Under the pieces are notes generated by a model, which ran no database searches, had not been told where the DNA came from, and saw nothing but the letters and a program-made list of their open reading frames with translations. This document shows, one piece after another, positions 55,726 through 64,000 of a stretch of 64,000 nt of DNA. Within the stretch, counting starts at the first letter, position 1. Each line of letters opens with the position of its first letter. Location: the NCBI RefSeq assembly GCF_019973735.1, contig NZ_AP024463.1, positions 3,162,001 through 3,226,000 on the forward strand, given 5' to 3'. The translations under genes were made by a program, and so were the position numbers. The stretch comes from Arachnia rubra. GTDB lineage: Bacteria; Actinomycetota; Actinomycetes; Propionibacteriales; Propionibacteriaceae.

Positions 55726-56820
55726 TCAGGACCCCACCAACTGGTTCTCAAACAGTCTCGCCAGCAGCACAGGATTGCTGAAGATGATGCTGCGCCCTAT
55801 CTGCTCGCGGCGGAGCATGCCTTCCTCAGCCAGCATAGACAGCCACCGGGAGGCGGTCTGGCGCTGTGCCAGGCCTACATTGACGACGTCCTCAATCCGG
55901 CAATACGGCTGACGGGTCAGGAGCCGGGCGAGGTCAGCGGCTGGCATCTTGGAGTGGCGTTCCCTGATGGCCTCATCCAGTTCATCTCGTGTGGTCAGCA
56001 CAGCATCGATGAGCTCCAGGGAGGAGGACGCCGTGACTTCAACGGCGTCCATGAAAAAGAGGACCCACTCCTGCCACGCCGCCCGCTCCGTCACCTCACG
56101 CAACAGGCGGTAGTAGGCGGATTTGTGTCGCAGGATGTATCCGGAGAGGTAGAGCACGGGCAAGTCCAGTAGCCCGAAATGATTCAGACACAGCAGGTTC
56201 AGGATCCGGCCTGTGCGCCCATTGCCGTCGTAGAACGGATGGATGGCCTCAAACTGGTAATGCTGCATTGCCAGGGCGACGAGCGGGTCGTAAGGCTCGT
56301 AGTCATGCAGGAACTGCTCCCACTGCCGGAGATGGTTCAGGATGTTCTCTTTACCCTGGGGTGGGGTGTAGGAGCGTTCCCCAGTGGCGGGGTTGCCAAT
56401 GAACGTGCCAGGCATCGACCGCACCTGCACCTCAGCGCCCATGAGCTGCTCACCCACCGCGAGGGCCGTGGAGAATCCGAGCGGGCGCGTGCTCATGACA
56501 TCAAACCCGACGCGCAGCGCGGTGCGATAGCGCAGAGCCTCCTTGACTGACGGGCTCGGCGCCTCCAAAGCGCCTCTCGCGGCCCGGAACAACTCGTCGT
56601 TGGTGGTCACGATGTTCTCTATCTCGCTGGAGGCCTGCGCCTCGATGATCGGCGTCAGGTTGATCAGGAGGGTAGGGTCAGGGACACGCAGGCAGGCCGC
56701 ATTGAGTGTCGCCAGCCGCCGGCTTGCCCTCAGCACGGCCTTGAGGACCGCCGGCGTCTCCACGTCCTGCGTAGGAGGCAAAGGCGGAGGATCGAAGGGC
56801 CTGCCAGGATCAAAAAGCAT
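55726..56820 (-). CDS. Fic family protein (AMPylator)
   Basis: This 364-residue protein has the Fic motif HPFYDGNGRTGR (residues 194-205) that transfers AMP to proteins. SSEIEN (about 64-69) is the N-terminal inhibitory motif of class II Fic proteins. A C-terminal winged helix (RIEDVVNVGLAQRQTASRWL) suggests DNA binding. ATG 56820 has no Shine-Dalgarno but a TAGAGT box 7 nt upstream, suggesting a leaderless transcript. Two palindromes upstream may be its operators. Confidence 0.92.
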   Translation of the reverse strand: MLFDPGRPFDPPPLPPTQDVETPAVLKAVLRASRRLATLNAACLRVPDPTLLINLTPIIEAQASSEIENIVTTNDELFRAARGALEAPSPSVKEALRYRTALRVGFDVMSTRPLGFSTALAVGEQLMGAEVQVRSMPGTFIGNPATGERSYTPPQGKENILNHLRQWEQFLHDYEPYDPLVALAMQHYQFEAIHPFYDGNGRTGRILNLLCLNHFGLLDLPVLYLSGYILRHKSAYYRLLREVTERAAWQEWVLFFMDAVEVTASSSLELIDAVLTTRDELDEAIRERHSKMPAADLARLLTRQPYCRIEDVVNVGLAQRQTASRWLSMLAEEGMLRREQIGRSIIFSNPVLLARLFENQLVGS

Positions 56821-56844
56821 GTTTCGACTCTACGCAGATCACGA

Positions 56845-56883
56845 GGGATATGTACAAATTCCGGCAAAATTTGTACATATCCC
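56845..56883. promoter_or_regulatory. 16-bp palindrome arm pair, fic promoter side
   Basis: The arms GGGATATGTACAAATT and AATTTGTACATATCCC are perfect complements around a 7-nt centre. It lies 25 bases from the fic start and overlaps its possible -35. It looks like an operator for the Fic winged helix or another dimeric regulator. Confidence 0.65.
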
Positions 56884-56915
56884 GGCGATATGGTGACGGC
56901 GTCACCATATCGCCG
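56883..56915. promoter_or_regulatory. Perfect 33-bp palindrome, second operator candidate
   Basis: The arms, 16 bp each around a single G, contain GATATGGTGACG and CGTCACCATATC. It directly abuts the first palindrome and lies 63 bases before the femX start. It could serve divergent control. Confidence 0.6.
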
Positions 56916-56977
56916 CCTGTGCCGCCTGGCGGAGAGAAGCTGTCTGCCGACCCGCCGCAACCGGTAGGTTGTAGGTC

Positions 56978-58105
56978 GTGAGCATCACCGTCAAGACGAT
57001 CAGCCCCGACGAGCACCTCGCCTTCGTGGCTGCCCGTGGACAAGCGAGTTTCCTACAGCTTCCCGCCTGGGGGAAGGCAAAACCCGAGTGGCGTTCGGAG
57101 TGCGTCGGCTTCTTCGACGGCGAGGCCCTCACCGGGGTGGGGCTCATTCTGTACCGGCAGTTGCCGAAGCTGCGCCGCTACCTCGCCTACCTGCCGGAGG
57201 GCCCGGTCCTCGACTGGGAACGTCCCGACGTCGACGCCCACCTGGAGGCGCTCGTCGCTCACGCCCGCCGCAACAAGGCGTTCGCCGTGCGGATCGGCCC
57301 GACGGTGGTGCATCACCGCTGGCTTGCCCCGACGGTGAAGGCCGCCATCGCCGACCCCGGGATCACGGCCCTGTCGCAGGCCACCCCCGACGAGACCACG
57401 CTAGCCGGCACCCGGGTGCTGCGGTCCCTCGAACACCTTGGCTGGCAGCCCCAGGGCGAAGGTCACGGCTTCGCCGCCGGGCAGCCGAAGTTCAACTACC
57501 AGCTCCGCCTGACCGACACCGAGGGCGCAGCGCTCAGCGACGAGCAGCTGCTGAAGGGCATGAACCAGCTGTGGCGCCGCAACATCAAGAAGGCCGGCAA
57601 GCTGGGCGTGACCGTCACCCAGGGTGAGCGCGCAGACCTGGCCCGGTTCCATCAGATCTACCTGGAGACCGCCGAGCGCGACCACTTCACCGGCCGCGGC
57701 CTGTCGTATTTCGAGACGATGTGGGACGCCCTCAACGCCGAGGAGCCCGACCGGATGCGCGTCTACCTGGCCGAGCATGAGGGCGACCTGGTGGCGGCCA
57801 CCACCTTCATCCGCGTCGGCACCCACGCCTGGTACTCGTACGGCGCCTCCACGACCGCGAAGCGCGAGGTCCGCGGGTCGAACGCCATCCAGTGGCGGAT
57901 GATGCGCGACGCCCGCGACGCCGGGGCCACCGTCTACGACCTGCGCGGCATCACCGAGGGTCTGGCCGCCGACGACCCCGAGCTGGGGCTCATCCAGTTC
58001 AAGGTCGGGACGGGCGGCGAGGCCGTCGCCTACCTCGGGGAGTGGGACAAACCCATCAACTCGTTCCTCCATTTCGCTTTCCAGCAGTATCTGAAGCGGC
58101 GGTGA
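56978..58105 (+). CDS. FemX/FemAB-type aminoacyl transferase
   Basis: This 375-residue GNAT-fold enzyme has segments WGKAKPEWRSECVGFFDG (residues 31-48) and NQLWRRNIKKAGKLGVTV (about 190-207), plus WYSYGASTTAKREVRGSNA (about 288-306), all typical of FemAB/FemX. It adds an amino acid from aminoacyl-tRNA to the peptidoglycan stem peptide. It starts at GTG 56978 and is one base from the alanine-racemase-like gene, so the two are cotranscribed. Confidence 0.88.
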   Translation: MSITVKTISPDEHLAFVAARGQASFLQLPAWGKAKPEWRSECVGFFDGEALTGVGLILYRQLPKLRRYLAYLPEGPVLDWERPDVDAHLEALVAHARRNKAFAVRIGPTVVHHRWLAPTVKAAIADPGITALSQATPDETTLAGTRVLRSLEHLGWQPQGEGHGFAAGQPKFNYQLRLTDTEGAALSDEQLLKGMNQLWRRNIKKAGKLGVTVTQGERADLARFHQIYLETAERDHFTGRGLSYFETMWDALNAEEPDRMRVYLAEHEGDLVAATTFIRVGTHAWYSYGASTTAKREVRGSNAIQWRMMRDARDAGATVYDLRGITEGLAADDPELGLIQFKVGTGGEAVAYLGEWDKPINSFLHFAFQQYLKRR

Positions 58106-58106
58106 C

Positions 58107-59132
58107 ATGACCCTCAAGCTGAACATCGACACCCGCTCCTGGCGCAACCACATCAAGGAGCTGCACGAGGAGTTCCCCGGCCTGGTGCCCGTCGCGAAGG
58201 GCAATGGCTACGGCTTCGGGCTGGACGTGCTGGCCCGCGAGGCTGCGCGCCTCAAGGACGACTGCCTGGCCGTCGGCACCGCCCACGAGGTCGCCAAGGT
58301 CCGGGACGCGGGCTGGTCGCGCGATGTGATCGTGCTGAACCCGTGGCGGCCCTTCGACGAGACGGCCACCGTCCTTATCGACGACCCCCAGATCATCACC
58401 GTCGTCTCCCGTCTGGAGGATCTCGACGAGCTACGGAAGAAGCATCCCCGCGCCCGGGTGGTGGCAGAGCTCATGACGTCGATGCGCCGGCATGGCATCA
58501 CACCAGAGGAGATCGAGTCGGTCGATGCCGGGTCGCTTGGTTTCGAGGGCTGGACGATGCACCTGCCGCTGAAGGGACAGCTGGCGGAGGCCAAGCAGCT
58601 GGCGTCGGCGGCCATCGCCCACCACCGGGGCGCGGTGTGGGTGTCGCATCTCGACATCGGCGACTACCGCAGGCTCCGCACCCAGCTGGGCGTGCAGACC
58701 CGGATGAGGATGGGCACCCGGCTGTGGCTGGGAGCGCCGCAGGCGTTGTCCACCACCGCCACCGTCCTCGACGTGCACCGCATCACCCGCGGCACCCGTT
58801 ACGGCTACCACCAGGCCAGCGCCCCCCGGGACGGCTGGCTCGTGGTGGTCAGCGGCGGCACCTCGCACGGCATCGCACTGTCGGCACCCCCGTCGGCCCG
58901 GTCGCTGCGGCAGCGAGGCGTAAGCCTGGCGCAGGGGGTCCTGGACGCCGTCGGATTCTCGCGGTCGCCGTTCAGCATCGGGGGCCGCAAACGCCCATTC
59001 GCCGAGCCCCCGCACATGCATGCCTCGATGCTGTTCGTCGGCGGCTCCGAGCCCGGCGTGAAAGTCGGCGACGAAATCCCCGTCACCGCCCGCCAGACCA
59101 CCACCACCTGCGACGAGATCACCTGGAACTAA
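58107..59132 (+). CDS. Alanine-racemase-like PLP protein
   Basis: This 341-residue protein resembles alanine racemase, with the PLP Lys in VAKGNGYGFG (about residue 30) and MTSMRRHGITP later. The second catalytic Tyr region, normally VGYADG-type, reads VVSGGTSHGIAL here and lacks that Tyr. It begins two bases after the femX stop. It may make or bind the amino acid used by FemX, or act as a racemase of another substrate. Confidence 0.8.
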   Translation: MTLKLNIDTRSWRNHIKELHEEFPGLVPVAKGNGYGFGLDVLAREAARLKDDCLAVGTAHEVAKVRDAGWSRDVIVLNPWRPFDETATVLIDDPQIITVVSRLEDLDELRKKHPRARVVAELMTSMRRHGITPEEIESVDAGSLGFEGWTMHLPLKGQLAEAKQLASAAIAHHRGAVWVSHLDIGDYRRLRTQLGVQTRMRMGTRLWLGAPQALSTTATVLDVHRITRGTRYGYHQASAPRDGWLVVVSGGTSHGIALSAPPSARSLRQRGVSLAQGVLDAVGFSRSPFSIGGRKRPFAEPPHMHASMLFVGGSEPGVKVGDEIPVTARQTTTTCDEITWN

Positions 59133-59138
59133 CCCCAG

Positions 59139-59222
59139 TTTGCTGGCCTTGAGCCCGGTTTGCTGGCCTTGTTCACGTTTGCCTGTGTTGTGAGGCCAGC
59201 AAAAAGCGATAAGGCCAGCAAA
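59139..59222. terminator. Repeated TTTGCTGGCCTT array, convergent terminator
   Basis: Two direct TTTGCTGGCCTT copies (59139-59150, 59159-59170) are followed by two inverse copies (AGGCCAGCAAA at 59193-59203 and AAGGCCAGCAAA at 59211-59222). They allow alternative hairpins between convergent genes. Confidence 0.6.
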
Positions 59223-59246
59223 CCGGCAGGCCGCAGCGTCGGGCGG

Positions 59247-60641
59247 CTACGACCCCCGGGAGCTGACCTCCAGCGCCGGTGGGGACGCTTGCGTCTGTGC
59301 GCTCTCTCCGCTGGGTTTCCCGACGCTGTTGAGCACCCCACCGACCGGATCGGCGACATCCGGGGTGCGCAGCGCGTCGCCGCTTGGGCTGGTGACGTCG
59401 CGCAGGCAGGCGAAGAAGATCCAGATCTCCACCCCGATCCGCAGCAGGATCGCCGCGAAGTAGATGTTCGTGTTCGAGTTGAGGTGCCCGGCCAGATAGC
59501 CCCAGATTGCGGCCCAATAGATCAGCTGGGTGAGGGTGAACGCCACCTGTTCGACGCGCCCTGGACGGGCCAGCAGCAGCGCCAGGAGCAGCCACAGGGC
59601 CGTCTGCGGGGTGTAGGTGGCACCAAACAGCACCGTCGGGAAGACGAACAACGCCACCAGGGTCCCGACCCGGGGTTTGTGGCCCCGCAGGTACAGCCAG
59701 CTGACGAGGACCGCCAGCAGCAGCGCTGTCAGCATCAGCCCCAGCGATCCCGCAGCGCGCACCTCCCAGCCGAACAGATGCCCCAGGTAGAACAGCGACC
59801 CGTAGGACAGGTTCTTGGTGAGCTCTCCCTGGTAGAAACCCGCGACGGCACCCCAGTCCTGGATCAGCAGCGGCAGGTGCAGCAGGACGATGGCGACCGC
59901 GGCGGGTACCAGGAAACGTCCCACCTGCCTGGCCCAGCCCCGCAGGATGATGGCCGTCACCACAGCCAGCACCACCGTGAACGCCAACAGTCCGGCGCAG
60001 ACCGCCATCCCCAGGACGATCCCCGCCTCCACGAGGCGTTCCCTGGAGAACAGCAGCAGGCCGGTCGCTGTCAATGCGACCGCGAACAGGTCCCAGGAGA
60101 TCAGCCCAGCCGCCAGGACGACGGGGGAGGCTGCGACCCACATCCCGTCCCAGGTGTGACGCCGGCCTCCCCGCGAATCACGCCCCAGGAGGGACTGGCA
60201 CAGCACCCACACCAGGAAGCAGGCGAACAGGACGACCATCCAGATGATGAAGAAAGCCTGCACCCCATCGAGCTGGGCAGGTGGCTCGGCAGAGCTGTCA
60301 GCGACCGGGGCGCCCAGGCCCCTGGCGAGCAGGATCGTCCCGAGCAGCAGCAGGCCCAGCAGCGGCGGATAGAGCAGCTGCCCGCCGTCGAAGGGATGCC
60401 GGCCGACCGCGAAACCACTGCCATTCCAGGCCAGCGGCACATCCGAGTAGCAGAGCATGATGAACGCGTCGGCGCGGTTTCTCCCCGCAGAGTAAATGCA
60501 CGGCAGGTGCCGCAACGCGCACACCACGAACAGCGCGGTTGCCACCAGCAGCGACCACGGGACCGGGTTGAACCAGATCCCCGAACGCCGGGCATAGCGT
60601 CCAGCCGGACCGCCGAGCCCCTCCAACAGCGCACTGTTCAT
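59247..60641 (-). CDS. GT87/DUF2029-like membrane glycosyltransferase
   Basis: This 464-residue protein has about 11-12 hydrophobic segments. A YSDVPLAWNGSGFAVGRHPFD stretch (about residues 65-85) and LTQLIYWAAIWGYLAG resemble polyprenyl-phosphomannose-dependent alpha-mannosyltransferases of GT87/DUF2029. They act outside the membrane on lipoglycans. The call is moderately sure. It is convergent with the racemase-like gene. Confidence 0.7.
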   Translation of the reverse strand: MNSALLEGLGGPAGRYARRSGIWFNPVPWSLLVATALFVVCALRHLPCIYSAGRNRADAFIMLCYSDVPLAWNGSGFAVGRHPFDGGQLLYPPLLGLLLLGTILLARGLGAPVADSSAEPPAQLDGVQAFFIIWMVVLFACFLVWVLCQSLLGRDSRGGRRHTWDGMWVAASPVVLAAGLISWDLFAVALTATGLLLFSRERLVEAGIVLGMAVCAGLLAFTVVLAVVTAIILRGWARQVGRFLVPAAVAIVLLHLPLLIQDWGAVAGFYQGELTKNLSYGSLFYLGHLFGWEVRAAGSLGLMLTALLLAVLVSWLYLRGHKPRVGTLVALFVFPTVLFGATYTPQTALWLLLALLLARPGRVEQVAFTLTQLIYWAAIWGYLAGHLNSNTNIYFAAILLRIGVEIWIFFACLRDVTSPSGDALRTPDVADPVGGVLNSVGKPSGESAQTQASPPALEVSSRGS

Positions 60642-60737
60642 GAAGACATCTTAGAGATCCACTGGCGCGGCAAAGGCCTTGAAAGGACCATCCCCACTGC
60701 GCCAGGAAGGCTTCGTCAGCGCAGCGGCCGAGCCTCC

Positions 60738-63110
60738 CTACTGGCGGCGGCCACCGCCATTGCCCCTGCCGTCTCCAGAGTTCCCGGAGTTCCCGGAATT
60801 CCCCGAATTCCCGTTCCTGTTCCTCTGGTCATTGTCCTGTTGCCGGTCCCGGCCGCCGTTGCCGGTCGGTTCCGCCCTACCCGTCGGATCGGTCTGCCCG
60901 CCGGTCGCACCGCCAGAGGGTCGGGACGTCCCGCCGGAGGGAGCCTGGGTGGGGTCGCGGTCGAACCCGTTGTTGTTGTCGTCCTCGCCGCCGATCCCAC
61001 CGCTCGGTTCGGGAGCCGGCTGGGTGGACGTCTGGGACGGGGCCTGGCTGGATGACTGACTCGGCTTGGCCGATGACGTGGTTGATGGCTTGGCCGAGGG
61101 CGCCGGCTCCTCCGGCGCGGTGGACCTCCCCTTGATCGGCTTGGCCTTGTCGAACTGCTTGACCTCCTGGCCCTTGGTGGCGGTTTGCATGTACTCCAGC
61201 CACGTCATCAGCGGATAGGTGGAGCCGAAGAAGGTCTTGTCCTTGGGGTTCTTGTAGGCGTCCAGATCCTCGTTCCCAGAGTCACCCGCGACGTACATGA
61301 CCGCCGTCGAGATCTGCCTGGTGTAGCCGACGAACCAGGCGGAGGTGATGGAGTCGTCGACGCCGTTGGTGCCGGTCTTGCCCGCGACTGGACGGTTCAG
61401 CGCCGATGCCTTCGCACCGGTGCCGCCCTCCTCCTCGACCACGGAGGTCAGGGCACTGGTGACGTTGGCCGCCACGTTCTCCTCGATGCCCTGGGTGGCC
61501 TCGTTCTTGGCCTCGTAGACCACGTTGCCGTTGCGGTCCAGTACCTTGGAGACGAAATGGGTTTCCTTTCGGCGGCCCGAGTCAGCGAAGGTGGCGTAGG
61601 CATTGGCCATGTTCAGGGGGCTCACCTCAGCGGCACCGAGGGCGATGCGGTTGTTCACGTCCCAGCCCGCGCCACTCGGGGCACCCGCATCGTTGGCCGC
61701 TTTGATGACGGCGGGGGCACCGTTGTCCATGGACTCAGTCATGTCGACGAACGCGGTGTTGATGGACTCCGCGACGGCTCTCCTGAGCGTCACGTCGCCG
61801 TACTGCTCGTTGAACTCGTTGCGGATCGGGACGGGGTCACCCCGCGGCGTGAACGTATCGCCCTTGAGTGTGCTGTCCAGGGAGTAGCCGTTGCGCAAGC
61901 CCGCCGCGGCCGCGAAGGACTTGAAGGTGGATGCCGCGGGACGCGGGGTCGTCGACCAGTTGCGGGAGTCCTTGCTGTAGTCGGGACCACCGTACATCGC
62001 CAGGACCCCGCCGGTCGCGGTGTCGACCGATGCGACGGCGGCATGCAGCTTCGACGCATCCTGCTTGGGCTTCGCGGAACTGGCCGCCTGCTCCGTGTAT
62101 TTCTGGGCAGTGGCGACAGCGGCGTCCTGCATGTTCTTGTCGAGGGTGGTGATCACCTTGAGGCCGCCGCCCTGCACTTCGGCGTCGCTGAATCCAAGCT
62201 TCTCCAGCTCCTGCTCCACCTGGGAGATTAGGAACCCCTTGGGGCCGCCGTAGCGGTCGGAGACGGGCACCTCGGGGAATTCCGGAAGAGCCTGGTAGGT
62301 GGAGTCGTATTCGGCTTTGGTGATGTAGCCGTTCTCCAGCATCTGGGAGAGCACGTACTGGTAGCGGCCCAAGAGCCTCTCCCGGTTCTTCTCCCCGCCG
62401 GACGGGTTGAAGCCGGCTGGGTTGTTGAGGATGGCCGCGAGCGTGGCGGCCTCCGCGAGGCTGAGCTCCGAGGCGGATTTCAGGAAGTACGACTTGGCTG
62501 CCGCCTCGATCCCGTAGGCACCACGTCCAAAGTAGATGGTGTTGAGGTAGCCCTCCAGGATCTTCTCCTTCGGCACCTCACGGCCCATCTTGATGGCGAG
62601 GATCAGCTCCCGGATCTTGCGGTCCGCGGTGCGTTCGGAACTCAGGTAGAGGATCTTGATGTACTGCTGGGTGATCGTCGACCCGCCCTGGACGTCACCT
62701 CCTCTGGCGATGGTCCACATGCCGCGGAGCATGCCGGGCAGCGAGAACCCCGGGTCGGTGAAGAAGGTGGAGTTCTCGGCCGCCACCACAGCGTTCTTCA
62801 CGACCTGCGGCATGTTGGCGTAGTCGAGGGTGACGCGGTTCTGCACCGCTAGCGACCCAACCTGCTCCTGCTCATCGTTGTAGTAGATGAAGGTGGTGTT
62901 GGTGGTGAAGTCGCTGTTGGGGTCTGGCAGGTCCGTGGTCGCGTACAGGTACAAGAAGGTGCCCACCCCCGCCAGGCTCGCGACGAGGAACAGAATCAAA
63001 GCGCCGAGACCGACCCTGCCCAGGATCTTCCGGGCGCGGGACTTCGGGCGCTTCGCAGCGCGTTTGCGCTTCTGCTCCGGCTTGGCCGGTTGCTGATCCT
63101 GCTGTTCCAT
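60738..63110 (-). CDS. Class A penicillin-binding protein (PonA1-like)
   Basis: This 790-residue bifunctional synthase has a basic cytoplasmic N terminus, one membrane helix (about 33-55), and a GT51 domain with AAENSTFFTDPGF (about 110) and STITQQYIKI. The transpeptidase has STFK (about 393), SIN (about 440) and KTGTN (about 575). The C-terminal 120 residues are low complexity (Ser/Pro/Gly/Asn; NSGNSGNSGNSG near the end). ATG 63110 was chosen over an earlier one 12 codons upstream. It is the second class A PBP in the window. Confidence 0.93.
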   Translation of the reverse strand: MEQQDQQPAKPEQKRKRAAKRPKSRARKILGRVGLGALILFLVASLAGVGTFLYLYATTDLPDPNSDFTTNTTFIYYNDEQEQVGSLAVQNRVTLDYANMPQVVKNAVVAAENSTFFTDPGFSLPGMLRGMWTIARGGDVQGGSTITQQYIKILYLSSERTADRKIRELILAIKMGREVPKEKILEGYLNTIYFGRGAYGIEAAAKSYFLKSASELSLAEAATLAAILNNPAGFNPSGGEKNRERLLGRYQYVLSQMLENGYITKAEYDSTYQALPEFPEVPVSDRYGGPKGFLISQVEQELEKLGFSDAEVQGGGLKVITTLDKNMQDAAVATAQKYTEQAASSAKPKQDASKLHAAVASVDTATGGVLAMYGGPDYSKDSRNWSTTPRPAASTFKSFAAAAGLRNGYSLDSTLKGDTFTPRGDPVPIRNEFNEQYGDVTLRRAVAESINTAFVDMTESMDNGAPAVIKAANDAGAPSGAGWDVNNRIALGAAEVSPLNMANAYATFADSGRRKETHFVSKVLDRNGNVVYEAKNEATQGIEENVAANVTSALTSVVEEEGGTGAKASALNRPVAGKTGTNGVDDSITSAWFVGYTRQISTAVMYVAGDSGNEDLDAYKNPKDKTFFGSTYPLMTWLEYMQTATKGQEVKQFDKAKPIKGRSTAPEEPAPSAKPSTTSSAKPSQSSSQAPSQTSTQPAPEPSGGIGGEDDNNNGFDRDPTQAPSGGTSRPSGGATGGQTDPTGRAEPTGNGGRDRQQDNDQRNRNGNSGNSGNSGNSGDGRGNGGGRRQ

Positions 63111-63304
63111 GTCAACCAGACTATGCGCTGAACCTGGGTGACTCACATGCAGATGCCTCGCCGCATAGTCCGAGGACTACGCACATCACACAATCCCACC
63201 AGGTGAAACCCCAAGCCAGAACAGCTATCAGCTCATCGGCGAGGGCCAGCTGGCCAGGTGGATGCTCCTGCATCATCTTAACCTGGCGACACGTCGTAGA
63301 ATTC

Positions 63305-64000
63305 TCAGGCCTCTGCTGCCTCGGCCTCTGGCTCTTCGGCATGACGTCCGCGCCTGGCCTGATACTTCCCACGCCTGGCTGGTGGTGTGGCGGCTGCGCC
63401 GACGGTCAGGGCTGCGATCCCCGTCGTGATCGGGACGCTCAATATCAGCCCGATCGCGCTACCCAAGGTACGGACAATCTCACTGGCGAACATCTCCGCA
63501 TTCATGAGCGCGAGAGCAGGACGATCGGTGAAATACAGCAGCAACAGAACCGCCAGCGACCCACCCGCATAGGCAAAAACGATGGTGTAGATGGTGGAGG
63601 CGATGTGGTCGCGCCCGATCCGCATACCCGCCGCGAACAGTTTCCCGCGGCTCATCGACGGCGCCGCCGCCCGCAATTCCCACACCGCCGAGCTCTGCGT
63701 GATGGTGACGTCGTTCATCACGCCGAGGCCACCGACGATGATGCCCACCATCAGGAGCTCCCGGAAGTTGAGCCCGGGCACGAGCTGCGCCAGGTCGTAC
63801 TCGTTCTCCTCGGCGAACCCCGCCAGCCGGGCCAGCTCCACGAACAGGCTGCCCAAACCCGTCGTCACCGCCACGCCGAGCAGCGTCCCGGCCAGGGCCG
63901 TCGACGTCCGGATCGAGACGCCATGGGCCACGTACAGCACCACGAACATGATCGCCGTGCCGCCGACCAGAGCCACCAGGATCCCCGGTTTGCCCGTGAT
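63305..64000 (-). CDS. YibE/F family membrane protein, 5' part beyond window
   Basis: The reading frame is open to the window end, so the start lies outside. The visible 232 residues hold five or six hydrophobic segments, with GLGVMNDVTITQSSAVWELR and GRDHIASTIYTIVFAYAG as YibE/F hallmarks. The C terminus is Arg-rich then acidic. Function of the family is unknown. Confidence 0.85.
   Translation of the reverse strand: MTGKPGILVALVGGTAIMFVVLYVAHGVSIRTSTALAGTLLGVAVTTGLGSLFVELARLAGFAEENEYDLAQLVPGLNFRELLMVGIIVGGLGVMNDVTITQSSAVWELRAAAPSMSRGKLFAAGMRIGRDHIASTIYTIVFAYAGGSLAVLLLLYFTDRPALALMNAEMFASEIVRTLGSAIGLILSVPITTGIAALTVGAAATPPARRGKYQARRGRHAEEPEAEAAEA

Noticed and set aside
60770..60830. Repeated TTCCCGGAG/AATTCCCC units as CRISPR or tandem repeat
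   Set aside because: They are codons for the Asn-Ser-Gly repeat tail of the PBP and too short for CRISPR repeats.

Overview
This 64-kb window comes from a high-GC Gram-positive actinobacterium. The best guess is a Propionibacteriaceae member (Arachnia- or Tessaracoccus-like). That rests on the MurT/GatD lipid II amidation pair, a SecA2, a B12-riboswitch-controlled cobalamin-type ABC operon, a membrane pyrophosphatase, a FemX/alanine-racemase-like pair, many GTG starts and many starts with a TAnnnT box 6-8 nt upstream (leaderless style). The genus is inference; no rRNA or tRNA gene was seen to fix it.

Layout. 0-2.4 kb: an end fragment and a two-gene P-loop ATPase module of unknown job. 2.5-9.3 kb: a minus-strand surface-polysaccharide operon in the order FlaA1/WbpM-type dehydratase, glycosyltransferase, HisH2, HisF2, WbpG/PseA-type sugar amidotransferase, glycosyltransferase. 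The amidotransferase is put out of frame by a run of eight G. 9.5-14.5 kb: MetP/MetS-type Na+-coupled amino-acid importer, a PASTA class A PBP and a metallophosphoesterase. 14.6-22.5 kb: accessory genes: an RloA/AbiL-type ATPase whose RloB partner is cut to 26 codons, a scramblase-like protein, a YchJ protein, an 1100-residue HEAT-like protein, and a VapB-like protein with a cationic Gly-rich tail followed by a 4-TM protein. 22.5-31.8 kb: a lower-GC stretch with a serine-protease relic and a family of Tat-exported peptidoglycan-binding-repeat proteins (two without catalytic domain, one NlpC/P60, one amidase, one relic), interrupted by murT-gatD.

32-46.5 kb: NUDIX, ilvE, a secreted HEFTH metallopeptidase-like protein, MFS, prs, an orphan Phd antitoxin, secA2, two tandem Tat-type alpha/beta hydrolases (the second has lost the nucleophile Ser), a MoaB/Mog protein, an HTH plus Cys-tail two-gene module, a PAC2 protein and an Atg22/UMF1-like MFS. 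46.6-51 kb: lipoprotein, cobalamin riboswitch, then a btuF-btuC-btuD-like operon ending in a [2Fe-2S] ferredoxin-domain protein. 51-64 kb: small unknown proteins, a K+-independent-type membrane pyrophosphatase with an odd lipoprotein-like N terminus, a DUF4282-like protein, a Fic protein with two large palindromes in its divergent promoter, femX plus alanine-racemase-like gene, a GT87-like membrane protein, a second class A PBP and a partial YibE/F protein.

Working together: many genes concern the cell envelope (two PBPs, MurT/GatD, FemX, racemase-like enzyme, amidase, NlpC/P60, the polysaccharide operon, SecA2 and Tat cargo). The accessory islands hold remnants of defence and toxin-antitoxin modules. 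No CRISPR array, insertion sequence, tRNA or rRNA was recognised.
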